Positions 44,815 through 56,089 of a stretch of 64,000 nt of DNA are shown here, one piece after another. The translations under genes were made by a program, and so were the position numbers. Below the pieces are notes generated by a model. The model ran no database searches and was not told the origin of the DNA. It saw only the letters and a program-made list of their open reading frames with translations. The stretch is from Corythucha ciliata. Lineage: Eukaryota > Arthropoda > Insecta > Hemiptera > Tingidae. The stretch covers positions 47,733,189-47,797,188 of the forward strand of contig CM075938.1 in assembly GCA_038030265.1 (NCBI GenBank), written 5' to 3'. Numbering within the stretch: position 1 is the first letter of the stretch; every line of letters starts with the position of its first letter.

Positions 44815-45660
44815 GTGTGAACTAGCACCGATGTACTATTACCCAGCCTCTTGGGAACGGGCTGGAGCTTGTACTTGTTAGTAATAAACCGTCTTTAAAT
44901 TAAGGGCGCACAATGAAAGGCATCCACCCGACCCGCAAGAAAACCGAAAAGTTTCGAAAACAAAACAAAACATGATGCTTGAACCGTGCCACTGGGCACT
45001 GAGTACGATGTTGACGTCTTCTTTGCTAACTAGAGCTGATTGAAATCTAAATACAATAACTGTCTTGACCCTCTTGGCCCTACAATTATGGACTGAGCTT
45101 TAAATCACTTCACCAACCTTAAGCACCGTTCGCACAATCAATACTCCTAAAACAAGAACAAGATACGTTGAAATTCCTAAAATTAAAGAGATATCCTTAA
45201 AGATAGTACCCACGTTAAGAAGATAGACCGGTGCTTTCTCAAAACGACGAGCCCAGGCAATGGATCAGCGTGCCCATTCACACAAACTTCATATACGGAG
45301 GAAGAAAAAAAAAACTTTATGCGCACAATTTAAAATGTTCACAACAAAGCACACGCGCTACGCGGATCTATCTACGATTACCTAATTGTTGGCTGGACCT
45401 GAAAACATAGATGAAACTCGATGTAAAACAAAAAATTATGACAAAAAAAAAAAACTGAAACACGATTTATGATCCCCGCCAATATCACACACGCACGATG
45501 AGTTTTCACCCCACAAAACTGGCTAAGCTGTGGAATAAACCTGATCAAGCTAAACTGGAAAATGGGTGTTTCCAGGAAAAAAATTACTCTTTGGCCCATC
45601 TCACTGGCCAATCCCAAATCCGATTGCTCGGGGTGAGGGGAGAGCACTAACGTCACAAAA
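44815..45660 (-). repeat. Long dispersed repeat G, minus copy
   Basis: On the minus strand this segment aligns with 58520-59375 over most of its length. Shared marks are tttcaggtccagccaac, aaattgtgcgcataaag, 'gctcagtccataatt' and gttcccaagaggct. This copy holds an open stretch of about 45 codons ending in a stop (VYLLNVGTIFKDIS, then a hydrophobic segment), not kept open in the other copy. It may be a transposon end or a duplicated gene fragment. Confidence 0.7.
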
Positions 45661-45699
45661 TTTGGCGTCACAGGTCGATTTGCCCCAAAACGCTGCCGT

Positions 45700-47130
45700 T
45701 TCTTCCTTAGAGGGGTTATAAGCCCGCTTGTTCACAAAAATGTCCTAGAGGTGTCCTACAACAAGACGTTTATGGGTTTAAATAGAACTCAGGACCGAAA
45801 AATAGGATTCTGAGGCAAAATTACAGATTCCTGCCTAATAAGTTAATATTACTGGCAAAACCACCTCATTTGTGACCTTACTGACAAAATTCGGTTTTTA
45901 TCTCTGGCTTCGCGGCAGACAAAAAACGGCTGACAGTATATATTAGGTTTTCAAAGGCAACTCGGCTGACTCCGAAACGGTAGTTCTCCGGCTGAGTTAT
46001 GGGCAGATACAGCAGAACTTATTAACACATGGAACTATTTCCAGGAATTATACACAGTTCAGTCGCCAAAACTGATTTTTAGGTTCAATAGACATTTGGA
46101 CGATACAGGAGAGTTGGGCGAAACGGGATGATATATACGCTATAAAAAGGCTCACTTTACATCCAAAAAGCTCCAAAAAGAAAGTAATTCACTTTACATC
46201 ATTAATCATAATGCAGTAGCCAGAAAACTCGTTCAAATGTTATCCTAGATAGCAGAGGAGAGCAAAATGAGTCTCAAATGAACCAACCCTGTGAAATTTC
46301 ATTTTTGAAGGAGCCAGGTCCACGAATTTGGTAACTGAAAGTGTCATTATCCGCTAAAAAGTTGTACCTAGTGTAAAAGATATAATTTTGTAAAGATTGC
46401 GGTGTAAAGATTGGTTACTTGAACGAGCCATCCCGCCGAAATTTGGCTCGAATGAGTTAACTCAGACATGAACGAACCGGACATGCCAAATTCGCTTTAC
46501 GAGAGCACCAAGCTCACAAACTTGTTTTTCTGTCCGAGGATGGTGAGTCAGTCCCACGGAATTGGGTTTAAATGAACCAACTCTCTTTCGACATTTCGTT
46601 TTAAAGGAGTAAAAACAGCGAAATATAAGTTTCTGAAAGTGCCAACGAAATTTGGGGTTTCAAAGCACCGGCGGTTTTAAGAGGGGCTTTAGGGACTTAG
46701 CCCCCCTAATTGTCCGAATTGGCCCCCTCCTCCAACTGATCATTCTCAAAACCGTCTTCTTTGCTTCTTTCTTCAACTTCTAATGAGCATTCTTTCTCAA
46801 CCATGAGTAAACTCAACACCAATTTGAGAAGTACAATGCTCAGGGCTGCCCATTGCGAAATTTATTTCCGTCGAGCCAGATCTGCTAAATTCGTTTTTAG
46901 AAAGAATCGAACTGGCGAATTACTTATACTACATGGTGACAGTGGCGTTTGGTCATTTAGTAAACCAAAACCGCGAAATTGGGCTCTGTGAGTGCCAAAT
47001 CCATGAACTATTTCGACACCTAAGTGCCTATAACCCGCAAATCCCCACCATAAATTTTCAAAGGCACACCCCGCGCTATGCCCCCTCCTTTTGGCCAAGC
47101 CCGACAATGCTGCAAGAAAGGTGTTGAAAT
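45700..47130 (+). repeat. Degenerate tandem array, family S3
   Basis: Units such as gaatgagttaactcagac, gaaatttggctcg and ggagccaggtccacgaatttg recur about every 30-40 bp over 1.4 kb. Weak reading frames here are repeat translations. Confidence 0.65.
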
Positions 47131-47987
47131 GCAGCAACTATTCAAATAGAGATTTTATATGAACAAATATTTATACAGGGTGTTAAAATATTTGGGTTAA
47201 ACTACATCAAAAATGGCTTCGGATGCCATCACACCGAGTTTTCTATCTCAAACTGTTCAGGTTATAATAACTTCTTACGTGATTTTATACGCTGATGCTA
47301 CTTTTTTCAGAAAAATCGCGATGTCACCGCTGGTGTTGCGTACTTTTTGAAAAATGATGACACATTTGAAAACTACATAAGATTTCGCCCCCCCCCCTCC
47401 CAAGGCAACCTCCAAAAGTACACTTAAGAATGCCGGAATCTCCAAATGACGAACAAAAATTCACAGCTTCCCGAAAGTTTATCTAGGCTCTCGTAAAAAA
47501 CACGCATGATCTCCAAGCTTTTTCAACGGCGTGCAGAGGTTGGCTGAATTTGTTGGCATTTTATTGAGAAATCCTTAAAAATGTGGAGAAAATTGGGGGT
47601 TTCTACTAGGTACTTTTTATGAGAGATAGGCATAAAACAAATTGACCTCGCATTGAATATCTTAGGCATGGGACGTCGTACGCATGCTCAATAGACTACT
47701 ATAACACGCTGCACCACACCTCACGACCATAATAAAAAGGTTCAATTTCGCGGCACAAATTCTAAATAGCTACTTTTTTCAAAGAACATGCGCATGTCAG
47801 ATGTGGGGGGGGGGACGCGACTTGAAAATAGTTTGCAGGAAGGAACGCGGGACAAAACCTAAATTTCCCACGCGGGACGGGACTTCCGTTTTTGTTTTTT
47901 TTTACTAAAAATTGAGATGAGTGAGAGAAACCAAGTAATCCTTCTTTCCTTCTTTGAATCACTGAAAACAGAAAATTCATGTCTAGG
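47131..47987. other. Intergenic stretch without recognised features
   Basis: C9 and G9 runs lie at about 47391 and 47806. A cgcgggacgggac-type segment at 47840-47890 recurs at 49285-49375. No gene supported. Confidence 0.45.
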
Positions 47988-48152
47988 ACCAAGGTGGCTA
48001 AATTTTCTATAGGTGCCGCAGATCACTGTCCTTCACCTACGTCACGAGCAGTCCTAACCGCCATTGCGCTAGATCCAGTACGTTATTAATTGTTATTGGG
48101 TTGTGATTTTTGAGAAATCATAAACTTCAATTTCAAAATTAACTTGCTCCGC
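47988..48152 (+). mobile_element. MITE family D, copy 3, truncated
   Basis: Starts accaaggtggctaaattt and follows the family body, with an internal deletion after gccgcagatc, up to attaacttgctc. The right terminal repeat is missing. Confidence 0.8.
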
Positions 48153-48251
48153 GCGCACACTTCCCTTTCTCTTTCTCTAGGAGTTCAAATAATGGGGTGA
48201 GAAAACAATTGAAAACGGTCGTACAAGTCAAAGCATTGAAGTTTCGAAACG

Positions 48252-48282
<31 letters not shown>

Positions 48283-48472
48283 CTGCTGCTTTTGCTCAAC
48301 GGTAAAACGGAAGTGACAGCTGAAAGTTTCATCTGCTCAAGATTAGCTTCAAATTAGTAAAAAAAAAGTATGAGAAACCTCATCCAACAATTTTTTTTCT
48401 CTCTAAACCAGGCACTAAGAGAGGGGGAAATGGGACATATCTTGCATCATATTTTTTATTAATACACTCCCT
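48153..48472. other. Intergenic stretch with a long A run
   Basis: An uninterrupted run of about 33 A occurs at about 48250-48282. This may be the tail of an old retroposed sequence, but no body could be recognised. Confidence 0.5.
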
Positions 48473-48744
48473 CCAAGGTGACTAAACTTTCTATAGGTGC
48501 CGCAGATCTTCGGCCATTACTGTCCTTCACCTACGTCATGAGCAGTCCCAACCGCCTTTGCGCTGGACCCAGTACATTATTAATTGTTATTGGGCTGTGA
48601 TTTTTGAGCATTCATAATACTTCAATTTCAAAATTAACTTGCTCTGCTGCTCTAGGGTAAGCAATCGGGAGCAAAGGACTGCTGGTGACGTCAGTCCCCA
48701 CCCCTCCCGTCAGCGTCACCTACAGTAAAGTTTAGTCACCTCGC
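48473..48744 (+). mobile_element. MITE family D, copy 4, near complete
   Basis: 272 bp from tccaaggtgactaaacttt to aaagtttagtcacctcg, with the body in the same order as copy 1 reversed. No 6-bp duplication is evident around it. Confidence 0.85.
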
Positions 48745-49649
48745 TTAGGACCAAAATTTCTATTTTGAACACATGGAATACCTCTTATCTTTTATCCTCC
48801 CCTTGCCTGTTCCCGCGAAGAATAATTTTAGAGAAGTTTTAAAACTTGGGAAAACTTTTCCTAACTGCACGTTTGTAAAGGGCTGTACCTCGGTACCTAT
48901 TGCGTCTGAAAACAAATGTTGGCCAGTAAATTTAGCCATATAAATTCACTGTTCAAACACTTTCTATTAAATTTCGAAGTTGAAGAGCGCTAACTTTCCT
49001 TAAATTCAAAGTACTTTGACATTTTACATGGAATATTTGTATGTGGGACCTGTATATTTCGAGTTACGGGCAAAAAGCAAAAACAACAGCACGTAGTAAA
49101 TCTCGCCGTTCCCCCCACGAAGGTTGAGAGAATGGGGCACCTAACCCTTTTTCTTCATTCGCCAACGGGTAAGGGTTACCCCCCCCCCCCCCGATGTTGA
49201 TTGGTCAGACCACTCAAAAATGACTCTGAAAACATACCATTTGATCATGTACTTTTTTTCCTGCAGTGCATGCTGGAAATCTCGCGCGGGACGGGACTTG
49301 AGTGTGCGGTACGGGTAGCGAGCTCATCCAAAAACTGTGTGGGACGGGGCTTTTTATTTCCCGTCCCGTTCCGCGCGCACCCCTTGTCACATGCCTTAGA
49401 CACCCAATGCAAGGCCGTTCAAGAAATGTAACCCCCGAGAAATTACTCTTTGAAAGGGCCAACAGCACGAAATTCGGGTTTTCATGTGGCGAATTGGGTT
49501 TTTGGGGTGAGAGCAAGCGAAGGTTTTTTCTTTGGGGGGGGGGGGGGTGTCGAGCCCAGCAGCACGAAATTGTTTTTCCCGGCTTGTCAATACCGCGAAA
49601 TTTGTTTTAAATGGTCCAACTCTTTGGACATTTTGTTCTTTGCCCAAAT
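48745..49649. other. Intergenic stretch with C14 and G14 runs and S3 units
   Basis: The runs are at 49179-49192 and 49534-49547. S3-like units (gaaattcgggttttcatg, gcgaaatttgttttaaatgg) occupy about 49430-49645. cgcgggacgggac-rich DNA lies at 49285-49375. No gene supported. Confidence 0.5.
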
Positions 49650-49945
49650 TGTACAGATGACGCTATTGGTTTCATGGTGACGAACATCCTATGCTCTCTA
49701 GATGAAGGAGAAAATATTATTTGTATCTTCCAGGACCTTGCTAAGGCGTTCGATACGGTTGGATCACACCAAGTTGGTAAATGCAGTGCGGACACTGGCG
49801 TTAATCGCAGTTTTGTGAAATGAACTGCTAGCTATTTGGAAGGTAGAAGCCAGTTTGTGAGAGTTGACCAGGCGATCAATAAAGAGCAATTGTTCACACG
49901 TGGAATTCCCTGAGGGACGGTACTAGGGCCTATCTTGGCCTTTTA
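49650..49945 (+). pseudogene. LINE reverse transcriptase relic, first part
   Basis: Translation in one frame gives TDDAIGFMVTNILCSLDEG and FQDLAKAFDTV, then after a stop SYLEGRSQFVRV and, past another break, GTVLGPIL. In order these are the reverse transcriptase boxes of CR1/jockey-group LINEs (A box 'F-DLAKAFDTV', then 'GxPxGTVLGPIL'). Stops and a short deletion after the A box show that it is dead. The remainder resumes at 51658. Confidence 0.8.
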
Positions 49946-50096
49946 CTTCCATAAATGAAGTTTGGTAATGGCAAAAAAAAAAATTAGCTGACACCAGATT
50001 CGTGTTCCTGGACCCCGAAAAGGCCTAAATCTCGATTTTCAGTATGACGTCTAGCTGTCGTCCGTCCGTCGTCCACTTTTCTCTGGACAGATCTGG

Positions 50097-50215
50097 GGCC
50101 TTATTCTGAACGGTCGGGAAAAAATGCCGCGAGCGGGATCCAAGGACGCCGAATAATAAATAACATTATCCCGCCGTAGCAACCGCTTTTCGTGGCATTT
50201 TCACACGGCTTTGTG
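50097..50215 (+). repeat. Dispersed repeat, copy 2 (gggaaaaaatgccgc type)
   Basis: Nearly the same as 4081-4200, from ggggccttatt to cattttcacacgg, in the same orientation and with unrelated flanks. Confidence 0.75.
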
Positions 50216-51124
50216 TCTTCATCTCTAGGTGTACACCGTAAAATTTGAAAACGATTGGTTAAGCGATTTGGAAGATATTATAACAAATGTGTTCGAAGTA
50301 AAAACGGTTGGACGCTTATAATTCCAAGAAAATATTATGAAATTTGATGATCGATCGCTCAAAATCGTCATCTATGTTCCTAGAAGACGCTGCTAATATT
50401 TGAATAAGATTTGTTGAGCGGTACAGTTGCTAAGGTTTGGAATGCGTTTCAGCTCTTTTTTTGCCCCAAACCTATCTCCTATCAGAATTTTAGTCCGATT
50501 TCCTCTCATAATGGCTTAAAATGACCACAACAAAATTTCCCATCGATGAACTGGCCATTTTTTCGAAATTCAATTTGGTTATTTTTAAATTAATTTTTTA
50601 AACAAATTGACGAGGATGAATTCGAAGATTCGTTTCTCTTCGATTATTTTGAGTTTTAGCGCAAATTGTGTCCATTATGTCATTCATTAATCGTGTTGTA
50701 TATTTCAAATTGATATTTACCGTTAAAGAGAACTACATTAGGCTACAAAATTCATTATTCGTCACGTCGTTAGAATTTGTGTGTTCATATTTTTTTGTGT
50801 GTTATTATTGCATCAATCGTTGACATGGGATAAATATTGAGAGACGTAGAGCTCTTTCCAGCAAATTTTAGAACTTTGGCATTTTTATGATAACAGAACT
50901 TCAGGACAGGCTAGGGCAAATTAATTAATTTTGATGGGTGAGTTTTAATGATCAATCACTCGTGTCGGAATTGTTTAATGTGAAAGGCATGTTGTAAGCG
51001 AACGACGGGAACATGGAAGTATCGTGGGGTCCTCCACACAAACATAATTTAAATTTCAGCCCTCAAAACTTGAGGTGTCGTCTACAGGCCAGGGGAGTCA
51101 CGGACGTGCTTGAGTTCAAACAAA

Positions 51125-51310
51125 TCTAACCACAAGAAACTCTAACCACAAATAAATTGATTGAAGCACAAAAAACCTTGAATCCCTGAAAGCTCGAACC
51201 ACAAAAAGCTGTAACACTAAAAAGATCAAACCACAAAATGCTCTAACCACAAAATCTCTAACCACAAAAGCTCTGACCACAAAGTCTTCTATCCACAAAA
51301 AGATCAAATG
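51125..51310 (+). repeat. Short-unit tandem repeat (aaccacaaaaagctct)
   Basis: About ten imperfect units of 16-22 bp with the core aaccacaaa. The unit resembles that of the array at 14150-14465. Confidence 0.75.
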
Positions 51311-51657
51311 TCAATCAAGTGAAATGTCCTCAAGTCGACTTCGTGCTGAAAATGAAAAAAAAAAAAAAAAAACTGGAATGGAATTTCAACTAATTCGCAC
51401 TGAAAAAGGTCGTTTGTTGAAAAATGTTTTCTCCGACGATGACTCCAGTCCAGGACGGACAAGGCTCAGGAAAAAAAAAAAAAAAAAAAAACGAGCCAAA
51501 ATCCTAAAAATAAATCATGCTGTATTACCAGTGGCGACTATAAGGTGTGAGAGGGGTGATGTTGTTTGCCTAATTATAACGACCCACTTAGGGATTCCAC
51601 TGAGTTTCTTTTAGTGGCCATTTCCGAGAGAATTTTTTGGTATTAATAAATAAACTT

Positions 51658-52312
51658 TTAGAAATGGAGTTTCATGGAGAAAGCGTAGGCTTTGCTGACG
51701 ACACTACTCTCATAATAAAAGGAAACAGCTGGAAAGACGTTGAAAGAAAAGCGGAGGATTGCCTAACGAAGACCCATAACTGTCTGCAAAAATCGTGAAG
51801 CTTGTTCCTGCTCAAGCGTTCATCAAATTTCCTCGTCCCGCTATTTTGGGAGTCGAAGTGGACCAATGCCTGAAATTGGGATCTCCAGGTGAACAAAGTA
51901 GTAGCATCGATGCGGAAAATGGTCTACGTGTGCCGAGAAGTGAGGACTTTTTTTATTGGAGGAAGCTCGGAGGGCATTTTATTTTGCTCTTGTGCAGCCT
52001 TCAATGATGCATTCTGTCTCGACTTGGGTTTGGTGCAGTGAAACTCTTCTTGACTCCGTATTTTTGATGCAGAAGCTCATAATTAAAGTATTGCTGAAGA
52101 AAGATGGGAGATATTCGACTGAATCCCTCTTCGTGGAGTTCAAGGTTCTCAAGATTAGAGATCTTCGTGATAAAATTACAACTATAAAAGTTCGTAAGGA
52201 TTTGAATAGCGGCGAACTAAACTTGCTGGATGACGGTATCACCAGAGCTCGAGGGCAAGGACTTGCTCAGACTTCTTTTCACAGAACTTCCCATGGGCAC
52301 GCATGAACCTGG
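51658..52312 (+). pseudogene. LINE reverse transcriptase relic, second part
   Basis: Resumes with MEFHGESVGFADDTTL, containing the catalytic FADDT box. Then come LGVEVDQCLKL-like (the 'LGV-D' thumb motif), a region resembling FALVQPSMMHSVSTWVW, and GRYSTESLFVEFKVLKIRDL, the usual end of CR1/jockey-group RT domains. Stops and frame changes at about 51796 and 51950 show that it is inactive. Confidence 0.8.
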
Positions 52313-54289
52313 CGTTTTTTCAATCGCAACTCAAGGCCCTCACTATCTTCTTCCGGAGCACTGACGTCACAGCACCAAGAGAAAGCTATTTCACAACGAA
52401 AAAACGTCATTTTTGAGGGAAATTGTAAACGCCACGAAACTAATCGTAAGCGACAGTAATTTTGGCGCATAAATTATGATCCCAAGCGGGAGTCTCATGT
52501 CGGTTGCAAAGAACACCCTTCCGTCGGTGAACCCCAAAAGGCGAAAGCTTGAAAAGTGTGGAAACATTTATTTGGAAGTTGAAACCACTACAAAACCACT
52601 TCAGATCTTAGTGCGAAATGTGTAAATAGAAATAAAAACTTATTTTTTTATTTTACCTTCAGAGACGAAGATCCATCCACTCGTTTCGACCGCATGGCTC
52701 CCGTTCAACCTCTTGACTCGGGTCATTGCCCTAGCATTCAACCCCAAGAAATCGGGCGAGGTAAACAAGTACACCACGAGTTGAATCTGCTCTTGAACGC
52801 GTGAATATAAACTTGTCGAAACACAGTCATAGGACTCACTTGAATTAATACTTTTCAGGATGACGATGATGAAGCTTTGACAGGCAATTCTCAAAACATT
52901 CAAAATAAACCATAAAGCATAAACACGAAGGAACGAGATGGCCCACCTGCTAACTGCTTTGATGCGTAATCTAGTTTGTGGAGTTGGGTGAACTGAAATT
53001 ATGTTCGGAAGTGGTATGACTATGACAAATGACAATTGAAGGGTGATGGCGGCTTGGTGTAGGGGGCACTCCTTCAAGGACTGTGATACCACCGCTCTCT
53101 CTGTTCAGCCGTGTTCAGCATGGAGGACGTGATTTTATTTATTCTTCGCTATATTTCATTAGCGCATACTTTCTGGACGACGAGCCAAAAGCATCAATTT
53201 CACTCAAATCGTGAGTAAAACTTTATACTGTTTCATTATGCTATTCAAACAGCCTCCGCTTTGGGTTTGTCCTGGAATCTCCGCTGAATGGTGGGCCGAT
53301 GGGCTAGTGATGAGGAACTTTTGTTGCAACGCACAAGTGTTACTCAGCGCTATATATCTGGCAATTTCAGGACGGATCTTACGAAATGTATTAAAATCTC
53401 TTGATTTCATCTGCCAAAAGCTCGGTGGAATCCATATTTCAAGCGTAATTCGACTGGATTTCTCTCTCTTCCCAATCCAAACCTTCAGGCTCATCATCAC
53501 ACCTTCCCGACCACCTCCTCAGTCCTCGCCCTCCCGACAAACCGTGGTATCACACCTGGCACTGGCAGTTCATTCGTTGCTCGTTGCAGTGGGCATCATG
53601 GCGACGGCGATTTCACTTTTTCAATGTAGTTTTTTTCGCGTGCCCTTACTGACTGGACGATGACCACCCCTCGAATCCTTGCAATCTGTTTAAATCGTGA
53701 GTAACATTTTGTACAGTTAAATATTTTATCAGTGTGAACGATCTCCGTATTCAATGTTGTCTCCAAAATAACCGATGAAAGACGCGAGTTCTTTTCTAGC
53801 TGTTGATCCAACCGCGTAGTATCCGATGATGGAGAAACTTTTCTGTTCGATTGGTGCTGAAAGCTATTACTCCTAAATTATGGTCGCCCTTTTATAACAG
53901 GATAAAGTACGTCATTGTTATTTAAGCGTAATTTGACTGAACTCTTCATCTCCCATTTTCCAAGCCTAGCCTCTTGTCCTCGCCATTTGTATTTATTTTC
54001 CTCGGTTTGAGAGGAAAAGACCGAAGCACCTCGAAAATTCGGGACTTGTTTTAGTTTTAGTGAACGTCAGTCGTTTTCTTCACTTGAGGAAATTCGAGGG
54101 CGAAGTGTGATAACATGGAAGTCAAAACAAGGAAGAAACAGAAACAGAAACGGATAACAAAATAAAATAAAAACCGTAGAAGCGGGAAGGTGAATAAACA
54201 AAAAGGATAATTGAACAAAGGGGGTTATTGAATAAAGGTGTTATGCACTAGGTGACATCCAAAAATAGAGAAAACGCTGTTCGTCGCTA
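52313..54289. other. Region with weak coding hints and a diverged duplication
   Basis: A minus-strand open stretch of 150 codons (52640-53092) has two hydrophobic segments and ends near a possible donor (gaag|gtaaaa on the minus strand). The plus-strand segments 53140-53500 and 53640-53960 are diverged copies in the same order, each with a tcaaatcgtgagtaa-like donor and later 'aagcgtaattcgactg'. This could be remains of a membrane receptor gene, but no family motif is clear. Confidence 0.3.
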
Positions 54290-55760
54290 CAATGAAAAGG
54301 CCCTAAAATTTGCAATTTATCTCTGAAATTGAGATCCGAAACAAGCTTTTTCGCAGGGCTAAAGACCCTAAAAAATATTCAGCCGTGGATCTTCCAATTT
54401 CTTGATGGGTATTCGTCACCCTCTGGGTTCGGTTTGAGCCGGCTAGTCTGTTGGATCCGCCACCACGAAAAAGGCCACAAACTTACACTTCTTATTGAAC
54501 TTAGGCTTTGCCCTGGACTTGCAATTTCGCCTAAATTAACGCCCGAAGACCCGAAACTATCAATTTGGCGGACATTCAACAGGAAGCTTGTAATTTCGCT
54601 CAAATTAGCTCCCGAATTTGCAAACTCACAAATATTAATCTCTAATTGTTGTGATTACGCGGCTATTCATCAAATAATAGGCGTATTGGAGGCCCGCTAG
54701 CCCACGGCTCGCGACCTTTAAAAAAAAATTGTCCTCTAAAACGTGCAATTCCGCTGATGTTAGGACCTGAAACTCACAATATCACGTAAATTACACCTGA
54801 AAACATCCAATTTTGAATATTCTTGCCCCCCCCCCCTCTCCTACAATGTTTCAATTTTGTTGGGAGTAATAGTACCTCGTACGGGCAGGGCCTCGTGAGC
54901 CAACAACGCGCTCACAAAAAACAATTGAAAACTAGCAATTTCATGGAAATTTAGCTCCGAATCTGCTATTTCCCCGAAACTAAGACCCGGAACTTGCAAT
55001 TTTGCTGAAGTGAATACTCGAAACTTCATCAGAGTCGAGCATGCATGCTGGCCAGGATTCCGCCACTACAAAACTGGTCTCGAAACTACAATTTTGTTTT
55101 AGTTGAGACCCTAAACTTGCAATTTCGCTGACCTGAAGACCCGAAGCTGTCAATTTCCAGGAAACTTGTAATTTTGCTAAAATTAGGACCTGAACTTAAA
55201 AACTCATTCAATTTCAATCGCAAATAAATTCATGACTTGCCCAGGGTTCACGCCCTGAGAGTTTCAGTTTTATTGAAATTAGGACGTGAAACTTGCAATG
55301 TAGCAAATATTTAGCCAGGAAACTTTCAATATCACAAATTTCTGCCTGTGAAATGTTACAACTTTGCGGCTATTTGTGGGACTTGAAACGCTGTCGTGGT
55401 CGAGCAAGCTCGGCTTCCTGTACCACTCAAATAAAAAATAAATAAATAAACACCCGAAACTTGCAATTTCTCGGAATAAATACTCGAAACTTGTAATTTC
55501 GGGAAATTGAGACGTGCAACTTGCAATATCGCGAATAATCAACCCGTAAAATGCCAATTCCCCAATGCCAAATTTAAAGGCTGGGCCCTGCCGTGGTTTC
55601 GCTGTCACTAAGAAGGATCTCAAATAAATCCCAGAAACCAAAATCTGGCCATTTCACGGGAATAAATACCACAAACGTGGAATTCCGCAGATTTTTAGCC
55701 CTGCATGATGGCACTGAAACTTGCAATTTCGCAGATATTTAGATCTGACTAATGTAATTT
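54290..55760. repeat. Tandem array S2 with periodic GC-rich boxes
   Basis: S2 units (cgaaacttgcaatttcgc) fill 1.5 kb. GC-rich boxes lie near 54410, 54680, 54880, 55040, 55230, 55385 and 55575, about every 200 bp, for example gagccggctagtctgttgga. A short stretch of reversed S1 units follows at 55790-55880. Confidence 0.75.
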
Positions 55761-56089
55761 CTCTGCTAATTCTCTGTTTTACCTGGGATTTGCAGATAAA
55801 GTTTTTCCTTAATTTTAGCTGTGATTTAGGGCTTCTTCTCTATTTTATTATTGAATTAGCGTTATTCTCAATTTAAACCGTGAAGCCCGTGTGCCCGTTC
55901 CCGTATTGGCCCCCCGCTAACCAGATTTTAGTATCTATCCATCCCTGCTCTCTCTTTATACCTCCATGGTAACCCTTACTTACCCCTCCCCATCAGCATG
56001 CCCCTATCATCTGCCCTCCCATTCCCCAGGGCCAGGGTAGCTCTGCTGCCCCCCCCCACTACATTCACCTTTAGTTCAGGGTTTGTTTA

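Larger units (their letters stand above)
49946..51657. mobile_element. About 1.7-kb insertion splitting the LINE relic
   Basis: Lies between the GPIL box and the FADDT box, which are normally only about 20-40 residues apart in such elements. It contains a copy of the 4081-4200 repeat (50097-50215), a short-unit tandem array (51125-51310) and two A runs (about 51355-51373 and 51472-51491). It is probably a composite of several insertions. No ORF recognised. Confidence 0.6.

Noticed and set aside
45378..45671. Minus-strand frame of 97 codons
   Set aside because: It lies in dispersed repeat G and adjacent S3-like DNA, and the other copy at 58.5-59.4 kb does not keep the frame open.
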